This document shows positions 7,628 through 15,975 of a stretch of 64,000 nt of DNA, piece after piece (positions within the stretch are counted from its first letter, which is position 1; the number at the start of each line of letters is the position of its first letter). The DNA comes from CAVTSA01 sp963790575 (GTDB taxonomy: Bacteria > Chloroflexota > Dormibacteria > Dormibacterales > Dormibacteraceae). The DNA is taken from NCBI GenBank assembly GCA_963790575.1, contig CAWBPD010000005.1, positions 75,763-139,762 on the forward strand, written 5' to 3'. The notes beneath the pieces were generated by a model, which searched no databases, was not told the origin of the DNA, and saw only the letters and a program-made list of their open reading frames with translations. Both the position numbers and the translations under genes were made by a program.

Positions 7628-7963
7628 TCAGCCGGCATGTTGGAGGTATTGGTCAACCGCCTCGCGGACGAGCTTGGATAGGGTCTTGCCCTCACGGCTC
7701 GCCCGCTCCTCGAGCTGGCGGCGGACATCCTCCGGGACCCGGAAGCGCACCACTGGCGAGTGCTCGCCGGGTGCCGTGAGTGATTTGCGCCCCGGGATTA
7801 GGTTCCGCCGGCGCGCCGCGGCCAGCGCCTCACGGCTGATCTGCTCGGCGAGCTCGTCAGTCAGCCGCCGCCCGTCCGGCAGGCGGACCACCTCCTTCTC
7901 CAGGTCGACGTCCTCGATGGTGGCGTCGAGTGGCACCCGGTACTTGCTGGGGTCGATCTTCAT
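7628..7963 (-). CDS. Antitoxin with C-terminal CopG-like segment
   Basis: A 111-residue protein. The N-terminal half (IDPSKYRVPLDATIEDVDLE onward, interrupted by RLTDELAEQI) looks like the toxin-neutralising part. The C-terminal VVRFRVPEDVRRQLEER followed by GKTLSKLVREAVDQYL is a ribbon-helix-helix (CopG/Arc) DNA-binding segment. ATG 7963 follows a strong GGAGGAG and overlaps the upstream toxin-like gene by four bases. The pair is a toxin-first type II toxin-antitoxin module, probably autoregulated by the RHH domain. Confidence 0.75.
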   Translation of the reverse strand: MKIDPSKYRVPLDATIEDVDLEKEVVRLPDGRRLTDELAEQISREALAAARRRNLIPGRKSLTAPGEHSPVVRFRVPEDVRRQLEERASREGKTLSKLVREAVDQYLQHAG

Positions 7964-8211
7964 GATTTGCTCCTCCTGTCGTATTCCAACTTGACGGCGT
8001 GGATGACGGTCAGGTCTCCGGGCTCGGCATCCCACCGATCATCTGGTACTGCGACCAGCACCAGTTCCACGCCTCGGTCGTCGGGGTAGATGAAGATCAG
8101 CGCGTCGTCCTGAACGGCGGTCGGTATCCGCCCTCTCATCGCGGCGAGGATGTGCGCGTTGCCTATGCGATGCTTTCGTGCTGAGCGGCTCACGCGAATC
8201 CTCATGTCCAT
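7960..8211 (-). CDS. Probable toxin of a type II TA pair
   Basis: A small basic protein of 83 residues (MDMRIRVSRSARKHRIG... ending EYDRR). RSARKHRIG, LIFIYPDDRGVELVLVAVP and LTVIHAV match a family of short uncharacterised proteins usually found directly upstream of CopG antitoxins. I infer toxin function from the coupling (ATGA overlap), size and basic N-terminus. An in-frame upstream ATG at 8247 would add 12 hydrophobic residues but lacks a good ribosome site; ATG 8205 is also possible. Confidence 0.65.
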   Translation of the reverse strand: MDMRIRVSRSARKHRIGNAHILAAMRGRIPTAVQDDALIFIYPDDRGVELVLVAVPDDRWDAEPGDLTVIHAVKLEYDRRSKS

Positions 8212-8518
8212 AGTGTACCACGCATACGGAATTACAAAACAGGCCACCTGAAGGACAGGAGTCAGTGGTGACGCAGCCTGGAGCAGTTCCGAAGTGACTC
8301 ACCTGGAGGTGATTCACCACGGCGACGCGACGGCAGATCGCAGCGGAGCTGATCCGCTACCTGCGCCGTCGGCCTTCTGTGCGCTGGCTGCGCCTTTGCG
8401 GCTACCGCCGCCTCGCCGAACTCGTCGACCGCCACCGCGCCCGGCTCGCGGAAGGGTGAGGGCGACAATCACCCGTCCAGGGGGTCCCCTCCGCATTGGC
8501 TGCACAATCGGATGCGTG
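8212..8518. other. Gene-free stretch with one short C-terminal fragment
   Basis: No intact gene is visible. One plus-strand frame reads RRQIAAELIRYLRRRP, then VRWLRLCGYRRLAEL, and stops near 8460. It looks like the tail of a truncated gene of unknown family. The sequence sits between the toxin gene and a frameshifted membrane-protein gene in the decayed tract after tRNA-Gln. Confidence 0.4.
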
Positions 8519-8979
8519 ATGGCGACCGCTGAGCAGACCTCCCTGGCCCAGGCCAGCCGAAGACGCTGGAGTTCATCCACGAGCACATCAAGGACGCCCC
8601 CGAGCGGCAGGCACAGGACTGGCGGGATCTCGACACCAAGCTCTTTCAGATCTTCACCGCGGCCGTCGTCGCGCTTGGCTTGGCGGCGTCGCCGTCGCCC
8701 AGCATGGCGGTACCGCCGAGGCAGCATTGCTGATCGCCGCCCTGGTCGCGGGTGGCGCGACGTTTTGGAAGCTCCGACCCCTCAAGATCTACGTCTCGCG
8801 ACAGGGCGACACGATGTGGCCGATGAGCTGGCAATCCGATCCCTGCCGACAACCGCGACCGGCTCAAGTGGAAGGCCCTCGCGGCGAAGCTGGCCTTGGG
8901 CGCGCTGGGTGTCGAGATCGTGCTCGTGGTGATCGCGATCGTGGTGATCGGCTCTCCGGTTAGCGGTCCCTCTTGGTGA
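8519..8979 (+). pseudogene. Two-helix membrane protein, frameshifted
   Basis: Reading across three frames gives one protein: MATAEQTSLAQASR, FIHEHIKDAPERQAQDWRDL, DTKLFQIFTAAVVALGLAA, then in a second frame GGTAEAALLIAALVAGGATF and VSRQGDTMWPMSW, then in a third frame KLALGALGVEIVLVVIAIVV. The order of a soluble N-terminus, two central membrane helices and a third helix matches small membrane proteins common in actinobacterial genomes. At least two frameshifts break it, so it is unlikely to be functional. Confidence 0.65.
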
Positions 8980-9094
8980 TGTCGGGTACCCCTTGGCTGG
9001 TTGACCTCGACGGCGATGGCCACACCGGTCGAGCGCGGATAGTCAACGCCACCCGCCGGGGCCACGAAACGAATTTACGCCGCCGAAGTGGATA

Positions 9095-9114
9095 CCCCTT
9101 CCGTGCGGAAGGGG
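9095..9114. terminator. Perfect stem-loop upstream of comEA
   Basis: CCCCTTCCG, a 2-base loop and CGGAAGGGG form a perfect 9-bp stem. It lies between the decayed tract and comEA and could stop transcription into the competence genes. There is no U-tract. Confidence 0.4.
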
Positions 9115-9216
9115 TTGGGCGAGCGAGGCTGCGCGCCTGCCGGGGCTCCCGAGGGCGGGGGTCGTCATTAACGGGGGGTGTTGGAAGGAGGGGGCGAGCG
9201 GGCTAGCGTCCGGGGC

Positions 9217-9786
9217 ATGGAGAAGCTCCGCGAACTGTCCGAGCACCGGCGCCTCGTCGCCCTGCTGGTGCTGCCGGCCGCCCTCGGTGCCGGCGTCCTG
9301 GCCGGGGTCTGGTGGTTTCTTCCGCAGCCGGCGGCGAGGACCCCGACCGCGAACCAACTACCGGCCCTCGCCGCTCCCTCCCCCGGCTTCGAGGTGCAGG
9401 TCTCGGGCGCGGTCGTCCATCCCGGGATCTACTTCGTCCCACCCGGCAGCCGGGGGTGGACCGCGGTGCAGATGGCGGGCGGGCTGGCGCCCAACGCGAA
9501 CCCTAATCAGCTTCCCAACCTGGCCCAGACGCTCAAGGACGGCTCCGTCATCAAGGTGCCCGCCGTCACCTCGAGCGCGTCGGTGCCGGCATCGGAGAAG
9601 GTCAACCTCAACACCGCCACCAGCGACCAGCTGGCGGGCGTGCCGGGATTCTCGAGCCAGTTCGCGCAGGTCGTGGTTCAGTATCGCGACCAGGCCGGCG
9701 GCTTCACCTCGGTCACCCAGCTGAGAAGCGTGCTCGGCATGGATCCGGCCGCCTTCGCCGAGGCCAAGCCCTACCTTGTCCTCTGA
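9217..9786 (+). CDS. comEA: Competence protein ComEA (helix-hairpin-helix DNA receptor)
   Basis: A 189-residue protein with one membrane helix at residues about 12-32, a linker, a SLBB-type domain (FEVQVSGAVVHPGIYFVPPG), and a C-terminal HhH pair. The HhH region contains VNLNTATSDQLAGVPGF and FTSVTQLRSVLGM, the DNA-binding motifs of ComEA. ComEA binds incoming DNA outside the membrane and passes it to the ComEC channel encoded next. ATG 9217 is chosen because the upstream in-frame codons lack conservation. Its stop lies inside comEC, an 11-base overlap. Confidence 0.93.
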   Translation: MEKLRELSEHRRLVALLVLPAALGAGVLAGVWWFLPQPAARTPTANQLPALAAPSPGFEVQVSGAVVHPGIYFVPPGSRGWTAVQMAGGLAPNANPNQLPNLAQTLKDGSVIKVPAVTSSASVPASEKVNLNTATSDQLAGVPGFSSQFAQVVVQYRDQAGGFTSVTQLRSVLGMDPAAFAEAKPYLVL

Positions 9787-12067
9787 GCCGGCCGGGTGTG
9801 AAGCGCCGCCCGCGTCCTCGCCCTTCGCGGACCTGCTGGAGGGCCTGCGGACTCTGAAGGCGCTGCCGTGCCTGGGTGCGTTCGGCATCGGCGTCGCCGC
9901 GACCACGGTGGCGCTGCCCGCGCTTCCCGCCGTCGGGCTGGCGGCACTGGCGGGCGCCGCCCTGACCGGCTGCACGGCGCTGGTCGTGCGACCGGCGGTC
10001 GTCGCGCTCTCGGTCCTGGCCCTCCTGCTCGGGGTCGCGCGTGCCGAGGTGCCGGCGACCGACGCCGGCGTCCAGGCTCGCGCGGCCCAGCTGGCCGGCC
10101 TTCCCGTGACCATGTACGCCACGGTGGAGTCGGAGCCACAGCCGATTACGACCGGCTTTCAGATGCTGGTCGCTCCCACCGCCATCGCGGCCACCGCGCA
10201 CCTGCCGTCGGGCACCCCGGTGGCGCCCGCGGGGCTGGTCGAGGTCCAGGTCAGAAAGGGGGCGGAGCCCCTGCAGGGAGACACGGTCCGGCTCTCGGGC
10301 ACGTTGGAGCTGCCGCAGGACTCGCCCGGCTTTGCCTGGCGCCGCTACCTGGCCGCGCAGGGGGCCTACCTGGAGTTGATTTCCGGCGGCGCCACCGTGG
10401 AAGCCCCGGCAAGTGGCCTGGCAGCCTGGCTTACGCTGCCCGCCCATCTCCAGCAGACGTATGCGTCGGCGGTGGGAGCGCTGCTTCCCCAGCCCGCGGC
10501 GTCGATCCTGGTGGCGATCGTGCTCGGCGACCGCGATGGCGTGCCGCCGAATGTGAAGCAGGACCTGGTGGCCACGGGACTCGTCCACCTTCTGGTTCTG
10601 AGCGGTCTCAAGGTGGCGCTCTTCGGCCGGCTGGTGGTCGCGCTCCTGCGCCCGCTGCTGGGACGCGCCGGCATCTGGCCGGCGCTCGCGATGATCGGCG
10701 TCTACTGCGCCGTGGGCGGGGCCACCCCCGCCGCCGTCCGCGCCTGCGGCATGGGCGTGCTGGCGCTGCTGGCCACGCATCTCGGCCGCCAGACCCACGT
10801 GTGGACCTCGCTGGCGGTCCTGGGAGCGGGAATGCTGGCCTGGAGTCCGGCGCTCGCGCTCAACGCCAGCTTTCAGCTCTCCTTTGTCGGCACCGCGGCG
10901 ATCGTGCTCTTCACGCCCGGGGTCGAGCGCCGGCTGCGGTGGGTGCCCCCAGCGGTGCGAGAGCCGTTCGCGGTCACGGTGGCGGCTCAGATCGGCACCG
11001 CGCCGCTGCTCGCGGCGGGCTTCGGCCTGCTCTCGCCGGTCTCGCCCCTGGCCAACGCCCTTCTGCTCCCCCTGCTGCCGTTCGCGATCGGCGGTGGGCT
11101 CCTGATCGCGCCGTTCGCCGTCCTGCCCGCCGCCGGCCAGTGGCTCGCGCTCCCGCTGGCCGCCACGGTGACCTTTCTCCAGCAGGTCGCCTCACTCCTG
11201 GCCCGGGTCCCGGGCGCCGCCGTCCAGACCCCCGGCGTGGGGGCGTGGGCGGGCGGCGCGTACTACCTGGCGGTGGCGGGAGGGCTGGTCGCGGCCCACA
11301 CCGATGGCCGCCGCCGGCAGGCCTCCATCGCGATCGCCATCCTGGGTCCGCTGCTGATCACCGGCATCGAGATCGGCGTCTGGGCCCATCCGAGCCCCAA
11401 CGCGACGGTCCTGGCGGTCGGCGCCGGACAAGCGGTGCTCCTTCGCGGTCCCGACGGCGCCGTCCTCATCGACGGGGGCCCGCAGCCGGCCACGCTGCAG
11501 TCCGAGCTGGGCCGGCACCTGGCGCCCTGGGAGCGGCACCTCGCCGCCCTCGTGATCACGGGTGGTGCCGCCGGCCACGTGAACGGTCTGGAGCGCCTGC
11601 CCTTCGCGGTCGACGCGGTCTACGCTCCGGCCGGCGGTCTCACCGGCAACACCTGGCAGGAACCGGTGGCGGCCGCGGCCGGTGAAGGGGCCCGGCTCGC
11701 CACCCTCTCCGCCGGACAGTCGGTCCCGGTCGCGGGGCTGGTCCTGCAGGCGCTGGCACCCCTGCCCGGCCAGCCTCCCGGCGGCCAGCTCGCGCTGCGG
11801 GTGGTGGGTTCCCAGCACACGTTCTGCGATCTCGCCGATCTCGACCCGGCGAGCCAGGAGCTGGCTGCGGGGTGGCTGCGCGGCACCTGCGACGCGTTGC
11901 TGGTCCCGAACCAGGGCAAGACGCTTCCCGACCCGACCTTCCTGGTCCGGGCCAGGCCGGGCGTACTCCTCGTGAGCGGCGCGGCGGGTACGCGCCTGGC
12001 GGCCGGCTTTCCGAAGGCGAACGTCGAGCGCACCAGCCGGCAGGGTGACCTGACGGTTCCCTTGTGA
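9776..12067 (+). CDS. comEC: ComEC/Rec2 family DNA-uptake channel
   Basis: A 763-residue polytopic protein with an N-terminal membrane region and OB-like DUF4131 domain (residues about 120-210). The ComEC/Rec2 core follows (residues about 240-520) with GDRDGVPPNVKQDLVATGLVH-type sequence and LVLSGLKVALFG. The C-terminal metallo-beta-lactamase-like domain begins NATVLAVGAGQAVLLRGPDG. That domain keeps the IDGG strand, but the metal motif (HxHxDH in active homologues) reads TGGAAGHVNG, so it is probably nuclease-dead. The start is TTG 9776, overlapping comEA. The pair indicates capacity for natural transformation. Confidence 0.92.
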   Translation: MSSEPAGCEAPPASSPFADLLEGLRTLKALPCLGAFGIGVAATTVALPALPAVGLAALAGAALTGCTALVVRPAVVALSVLALLLGVARAEVPATDAGVQARAAQLAGLPVTMYATVESEPQPITTGFQMLVAPTAIAATAHLPSGTPVAPAGLVEVQVRKGAEPLQGDTVRLSGTLELPQDSPGFAWRRYLAAQGAYLELISGGATVEAPASGLAAWLTLPAHLQQTYASAVGALLPQPAASILVAIVLGDRDGVPPNVKQDLVATGLVHLLVLSGLKVALFGRLVVALLRPLLGRAGIWPALAMIGVYCAVGGATPAAVRACGMGVLALLATHLGRQTHVWTSLAVLGAGMLAWSPALALNASFQLSFVGTAAIVLFTPGVERRLRWVPPAVREPFAVTVAAQIGTAPLLAAGFGLLSPVSPLANALLLPLLPFAIGGGLLIAPFAVLPAAGQWLALPLAATVTFLQQVASLLARVPGAAVQTPGVGAWAGGAYYLAVAGGLVAAHTDGRRRQASIAIAILGPLLITGIEIGVWAHPSPNATVLAVGAGQAVLLRGPDGAVLIDGGPQPATLQSELGRHLAPWERHLAALVITGGAAGHVNGLERLPFAVDAVYAPAGGLTGNTWQEPVAAAAGEGARLATLSAGQSVPVAGLVLQALAPLPGQPPGGQLALRVVGSQHTFCDLADLDPASQELAAGWLRGTCDALLVPNQGKTLPDPTFLVRARPGVLLVSGAAGTRLAAGFPKANVERTSRQGDLTVPL

Positions 12068-12071
12068 ACCC

Positions 12072-12527
12072 TCAGAGTTCCCGCTCGTACACGAACATAA
12101 GGTCGCCGCCCGCGGTCCGGTTGGTGAAACCGAGGCTCTCGTAGAGCCTGCGGGCGGGTAGGTCCGGCTCGTCGACGCCGATCTCCATGGAGTCGGCGCC
12201 GCGCCGGCGGGCGGCGTGCATGGCAGCCGTCATCAGGGCCCGGCCGAGTCCGTGCCCCCGCCGGTCGGGCACGACGTACAGCTCGGCCAGGTAGCACTCC
12301 AGACCCTGGCTCCAGATCGCGGGGCGGAAGCGAAGCACGGCCAGGCCGTCGGGCTCCGATCCGCCGAGCAGGACCACGGTCTCGTCTCCCTCGATGAGCG
12401 CGGCCAGGCGGCGTGCCAGGGCCGGAACCGGCGGCGTCGGGGAGTCGAACTCGACGTTGAAGTCGTGCAGCAGCTGTGCCACGACGCCGGCATCGGCGGT
12501 CGTCGCGGTGCGTACGGACGTGTTCAT
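12072..12527 (-). CDS. GNAT family N-acetyltransferase
   Basis: A 151-residue protein with the GNAT fold. LYVVPDRRGHGLGRALM (acetyl-CoA binding motif A, RxxGxG/A) lies near residue 90, followed by GADSMEIGVDEPDLPARRLYESLGF (motif B; ARRLYESLGF is typical). ATG 12527 is preceded by GGAGGAG. The stop is four bases after the convergent comEC stop. The acceptor substrate cannot be predicted. Confidence 0.9.
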   Translation of the reverse strand: MNTSVRTATTADAGVVAQLLHDFNVEFDSPTPPVPALARRLAALIEGDETVVLLGGSEPDGLAVLRFRPAIWSQGLECYLAELYVVPDRRGHGLGRALMTAAMHAARRRGADSMEIGVDEPDLPARRLYESLGFTNRTAGGDLMFVYEREL

Positions 12528-12675
12528 GCCACTCCTCCAGAGGCTTGGATGGGAACCAACAGGAGGGACCGGGAGGGCCTCGCGAGGGCGGGGAAACACG
12601 TCACCAGTGCACGGGAGGACTCTACCGCCCGGCAAGGTCCCACATCACCAACTGCTTCCGTCTCCAGAGAGGCGC

Positions 12676-13074
12676 GTGGCCCGATACCCCGGACTGGCTC
12701 AGCTGATCCTGGAACGTGGGGCATCGGGGCCTCACGCGGTCGAAATGGCGGAGCCCGTGCTGGGCATCTTCCGGCTGGCCGGGCTCGCCGATTCGGCCCT
12801 CTGGGACGCTTACCACACACTGCTGACCTACGTCACCGGCTTCGTGTTGGGTGAGACCTGGCCGCGCCGTCCCGAGGAGGACAGCGCCCGCCGGGAGGCT
12901 ACCAGCGCCTACCTCAACTCCCTCTCCCGGGATCACTTCCCCAACATCGTGGTCGCCAGCCGAACCGTGTTCAGGGACGATGACGCCCGCTTCGCATTCG
13001 GTCTCGACCACCTTGTTAACGCCTTCGGCGCTCGAGCTCGGCCAGGCGGGGGCGCGAGCCCACCAGGCGCTTGA
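12676..13074 (+). pseudogene. TetR-family regulator, C-terminal remnant
   Basis: The frame encodes the ligand-binding half of a TetR_C-type repressor. It contains ARYPGLAQLILERG, AEPVLGIFRLAGLAD, YHTLLTYVTGFVLGE, and then FPNIVVASRTVF and ARFAFGLDHLVNAF. No helix-turn-helix precedes it; the upstream 150 bases to the GNAT start hold no coding N-terminus. The stop is reached after an unrelated Gly/Ala-rich tail. It is a 5'-truncated gene. A regulator without its DNA-binding domain is unlikely to function. Confidence 0.75.
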
Positions 13075-13236
13075 CGACCGGCGCGGGGATGTGCAGCCCC
13101 CGGTACGGGCGAGGACCGAGTACTGCCGCACCCTGCAGCCACTGGAGGGCGGCTTCGACCCCGGCGCGAGTCCGTGCCGAGCATCGGTTGCCCCGGCTCG
13201 CTCGACGGCTGCCGCCCAGGAAGTAGGATTCGGCCC

Positions 13237-14181
13237 GTGCCCAAGCCGGGTTCGACCCACCTTCTCCTCCTGCACGGCGAGGAGTCGTTCCTGGTCGACG
13301 AGGAAGCCCGGGCCACCGTCCGCGAGTGGCAGCAGCAGCTGGTCTCCGACTTCGGGTACGACCAGCTCGACCCCCAAGGGCTCACCGCCGCGCAGCTTCG
13401 GGACGCGCTCCTGCAGGCGCCCTTCCTGGATCCCTTCCGGGTGGTGACGGCCCGCAACATCCTCCCCCGGCGGGCGGACAGCCTGGCGCCCGCCTTCGGG
13501 CAGGTGCCGGAGACGACGCGCGCGGTGCTCACGGTGGCCGGACGACTCCACCCCGGGAGCAAGCTCCTGAAGGCGGTGACCGCGGCCGGTGGAACCGTCA
13601 CCCAGCACGCGGCGATGCGCCCCCGGGCGGTACAGGAGTGGACGGTGAGGCGGGCGCGCGAGCTGGGGCTGCCGCCCTCGACCGGCGCCCAGGTGGCGCG
13701 CATGGTCCGGCCCGATCTGGGCGTGATCGACTCGGAGCTGCGAAAGCTGGCCGGGTACCACGCCAGCGGCAATCGCGTTGACGAGCGCGCGATCCGGGAG
13801 CTGGTGGTCGCGGATCGCCCCGACGACATCTTCCGGCTCACCGACAACCTGCTCCCGCACCCGACACCGGAGGCCTGGCGGGTGGTGCGCCAGCTGGTCG
13901 ATCGGGAGCAGCCCACGCTGATCGCCTACCGCCTGGCACGACACCTCTCGCTGGTGCTGGAGGCGCGGGCGCGCCAGGACCGGGGGGAGCCTCTTTCCGC
14001 CGCCCAGTCGGAGATGTCGGAGCACCCCTTCGTGGTCCAAAAGGCCTACGACGCCGCCCGGCTGACCCCGCCCGAGGACCTGGAGCGCGGCCTGCGAGCG
14101 CTGCTCACCTACGAGTGGGAGGTGAAGTCGGGGCAGATCGACGCCGAGTGGGGCCTCTACAACGCTCTGGCCGCGTTCTGA
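13237..14181 (+). CDS. holA: DNA polymerase III delta subunit
   Basis: A 314-residue clamp-loader delta subunit. LLLLHGEESFLVDE is the family N-terminus. The RecA-like domain has FRVVTARNILPRR and RLHPGSKLLKAVTAAGG. The middle and C-terminal collar helices contain ELRKLAGYHASGNRVDE, DDIFRLTDNLL and QKAYDAARL. It opens the sliding clamp within the DnaX complex. I choose GTG 13237 because HLLLLHGEE directly follows; the upstream extension is not conserved. It is convergent with rpsT, separated by repeat A. The comEC-holA-rpsT order is common in bacteria, here with a small insertion. Confidence 0.92.
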   Translation: MPKPGSTHLLLLHGEESFLVDEEARATVREWQQQLVSDFGYDQLDPQGLTAAQLRDALLQAPFLDPFRVVTARNILPRRADSLAPAFGQVPETTRAVLTVAGRLHPGSKLLKAVTAAGGTVTQHAAMRPRAVQEWTVRRARELGLPPSTGAQVARMVRPDLGVIDSELRKLAGYHASGNRVDERAIRELVVADRPDDIFRLTDNLLPHPTPEAWRVVRQLVDREQPTLIAYRLARHLSLVLEARARQDRGEPLSAAQSEMSEHPFVVQKAYDAARLTPPEDLERGLRALLTYEWEVKSGQIDAEWGLYNALAAF

Positions 14182-14244
14182 CCCGGGATAACAGGACATT
14201 GCCGGCAACCGGCCATGTTGATAACTCCCCTGGGCCGCGGGGGG

Positions 14245-14308
14245 CCCCGAATGCCGGCGATCGGGGATCTGCACACCCCTTGGGAGCCCCGAATGCCGGC
14301 GATCGGGG
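14245..14308. repeat. Repeat family A, second tandem dimer
   Basis: Two palindromes with arms CCCCGA and TCGGGG and core GCCGGC stand 42 bases apart, separated by ATCTGCACACCCCTTGGGAG. They lie between the convergent holA and rpsT genes, where they could fold into consecutive hairpins and end transcription from both sides. Confidence 0.85.
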
Positions 14309-14339
14309 ATCTGCACACGCCCCGGGTCGGAGACCCGGT

Positions 14340-14612
14340 TCAGTCCTCGACGGCCTCCAGCTCGTTGAGCCGCTTCTGAAGTCGCGACTTCCGCCGTGCG
14401 GCGTTGTTCTTGTGAAGGATGCCTTTGGAGGCGGCGCGATCCAGCGCTGAGGTGGCCGCCACCGCCAGGTCCGGAGTGTTATCCGCACCTTGGGCCGCCG
14501 CCCGGCGGAACTTGACCACGTGGGTCTTGACCGCCGACCGTACGGATCGGTTGCGCAGCGTCCGCTTGGCGGTACGCCGGATGTCCTTCTTGGAGGACTT
14601 GATGTTAGCCAC
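14340..14612 (-). CDS. rpsT: Small ribosomal subunit protein bS20
   Basis: A 90-residue basic helical protein starting ANIKSSKKDIRRTAKRTLRN and ending RRKSRLQKRLNELEAVED. It matches S20, including GILHKNNAARRKSRL near the C-terminus. S20 binds 16S rRNA during early 30S assembly. The likely start is GTG 14612, placing the conserved ANIKS at residue 2; an ATG four codons upstream is an alternative. The gene is divergent from the gamma carbonic anhydrase gene, with 47 bases between starts. Confidence 0.95.
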   Translation of the reverse strand: MANIKSSKKDIRRTAKRTLRNRSVRSAVKTHVVKFRRAAAQGADNTPDLAVAATSALDRAASKGILHKNNAARRKSRLQKRLNELEAVED

Positions 14613-14659
14613 GAGGCATCTCACAGTTGGGTCCGAACACGAAGATAGGATTATAGCCC

Positions 14660-15187
14660 GTGCCTCTCTACCAACTCGGTTCGCGCCGCCCGCGTGTGCA
14701 CCCGAGCGTCTTCGTCGCCCCCACCGCGTCCATCATCGGCGACGTGGAGGTGGGGGAGGGGTCGAGCATCTGGTACGGAGCGGTGCTGCGCGGAGACGAG
14801 TCGGCGATCCGCATCGGCTCCCAGACCAATATTCAGGACAACGCCGTCATCCACTGCTCGCACGACCTCCCGACCGTGGTGGGCAGCCACGTCACCGTGG
14901 GCCACTCGGCCCTGCTCGAGGGCTGCGTGGTGGAGGACTCATCACTGGTCGGCATGGGGGCGATCCTGCTCCAGCGCAGCCGCCTGGGCCGAGGTGCGAT
15001 CCTGGCCGCCGGCTCGGTACTGCGTGAAGGCGCCGAGGTCCCGGGCGGGATGCTGGCCGCCGGCACGCCGGCGCAGGTGAAGAAGCAGGTGGCGCCGGAT
15101 GGGCGCTGGACCGGCGAGCGGCCGGTGCGGGCCTACCGCCAGCTGGCCGACGCCCACGCGACTCAGCTGGTCGAGATTCAGCGCTGA
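14660..15187 (+). CDS. Gamma-class carbonic anhydrase-like protein
   Basis: A 175-residue left-handed beta-helix protein of hexapeptide repeats. It carries the gamma-CA features SSIWYGAVLRGDESAIRIG and QTNIQDNAVIHCSHD, and then VTVGHSALLEGC, where three histidines (H in VIHCSH, and H in VGHSA) coordinate the metal. A C-terminal helix follows. The family reversibly hydrates CO2 or serves structural roles. The start is GTG 14660. Its stop TGA overlaps the first codon of ispE (CTGA). Confidence 0.9.
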   Translation: MPLYQLGSRRPRVHPSVFVAPTASIIGDVEVGEGSSIWYGAVLRGDESAIRIGSQTNIQDNAVIHCSHDLPTVVGSHVTVGHSALLEGCVVEDSSLVGMGAILLQRSRLGRGAILAAGSVLREGAEVPGGMLAAGTPAQVKKQVAPDGRWTGERPVRAYRQLADAHATQLVEIQR

Positions 15188-15975
15188 CCGGACTCGCGCT
15201 GCCCGCGCACGCCAAGCTCAACCTGACCCTGCGTGTCACCGGGCGCCGTGCGGACGGGCGACACGAACTGGCGACTCGCTTCCAGGCGCTCGCGCTGCAC
15301 GATCTGCTGCTCGCGGAGCCGACCGCGGGCACGACGTCGCTCGAGGGTGGGTACGAGGACGACCTGGTCCTGCGCGCGCACCGCGCGATGGAGCAGCTGG
15401 TGGGCCGCGACCTGCCCACCCGCTTCCGGCTTCTAAAGCGCATCCCGGCGGGCGCCGGTCTAGGCGGCGGGAGCTCGGATGCCGCCGCCACCCTGCGCCT
15501 GCTGACCGCCCTCCATCACCTTCACCTCGAGGAAGATCGGGACCTTTGGGCGCTGGCGCTGCGATTGGGTGCCGACGTGCCGTTCCTGCTCCGCGGCGGC
15601 GCCGCCGACGCCACCGGCGTGGGAGAGGCCCTGCACCCGGCGCCGCTCGCCACCGGCTGGTTCGCGCTCGCCTGGCCCGGCTTCCAGGTCGCGACCGGGG
15701 TCGTCTACTCGGTTTGGGACGAGGTGGGAGGCGCCGGGCCGAACGAGCTCGAGCGCGCCGCCGGTCGGGTGGAGCCGCGCCTCGCCCGTGCCGCCATGGA
15801 CCTGCGCGAACGCGACGCGGGTTGGCAGATGACCGGCAGCGGTTCTGCCTTCTTCTGTCACACTCGGACTCGTGGCGCAGCCGAGCGGGCGCTCAGCACC
15901 ATTGCCGATCTGGGGTTCCCGTGGACGGCGGTAACACGCCCCGTCGGCCCTTGGGGCGGTGGAGAGACGGCGTAG
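15184..15975 (+). CDS. ispE: 4-diphosphocytidyl-2-C-methyl-D-erythritol kinase
   Basis: A 263-residue GHMP kinase of the non-mevalonate isoprenoid pathway. It phosphorylates the 2-hydroxyl of CDP-ME. PAHAKLNLTLRVTGRRADG is the family N-terminal motif, KRIPAGAGLGGGSSDAAATL is the ATP-binding GHMP glycine-rich block, and MTGSGSAFFCH is the C-terminal motif. The conserved N-terminus can only be included if translation begins at CTG 15184, because no ATG, GTG or TTG is in frame before ATG 15388. That CTG overlaps the upstream stop as CTGA, so re-initiation is likely. A sequence error at this codon is the alternative. Confidence 0.9.
   Translation: MTGLALPAHAKLNLTLRVTGRRADGRHELATRFQALALHDLLLAEPTAGTTSLEGGYEDDLVLRAHRAMEQLVGRDLPTRFRLLKRIPAGAGLGGGSSDAAATLRLLTALHHLHLEEDRDLWALALRLGADVPFLLRGGAADATGVGEALHPAPLATGWFALAWPGFQVATGVVYSVWDEVGGAGPNELERAAGRVEPRLARAAMDLRERDAGWQMTGSGSAFFCHTRTRGAAERALSTIADLGFPWTAVTRPVGPWGGGETA

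Noticed and set aside
13075..13236. Minus-strand frame GVEAALQWLQGAAVLGP upstream of holA
   Set aside because: It may be the tail of a lost gene but is too short and without a recognisable family to list.
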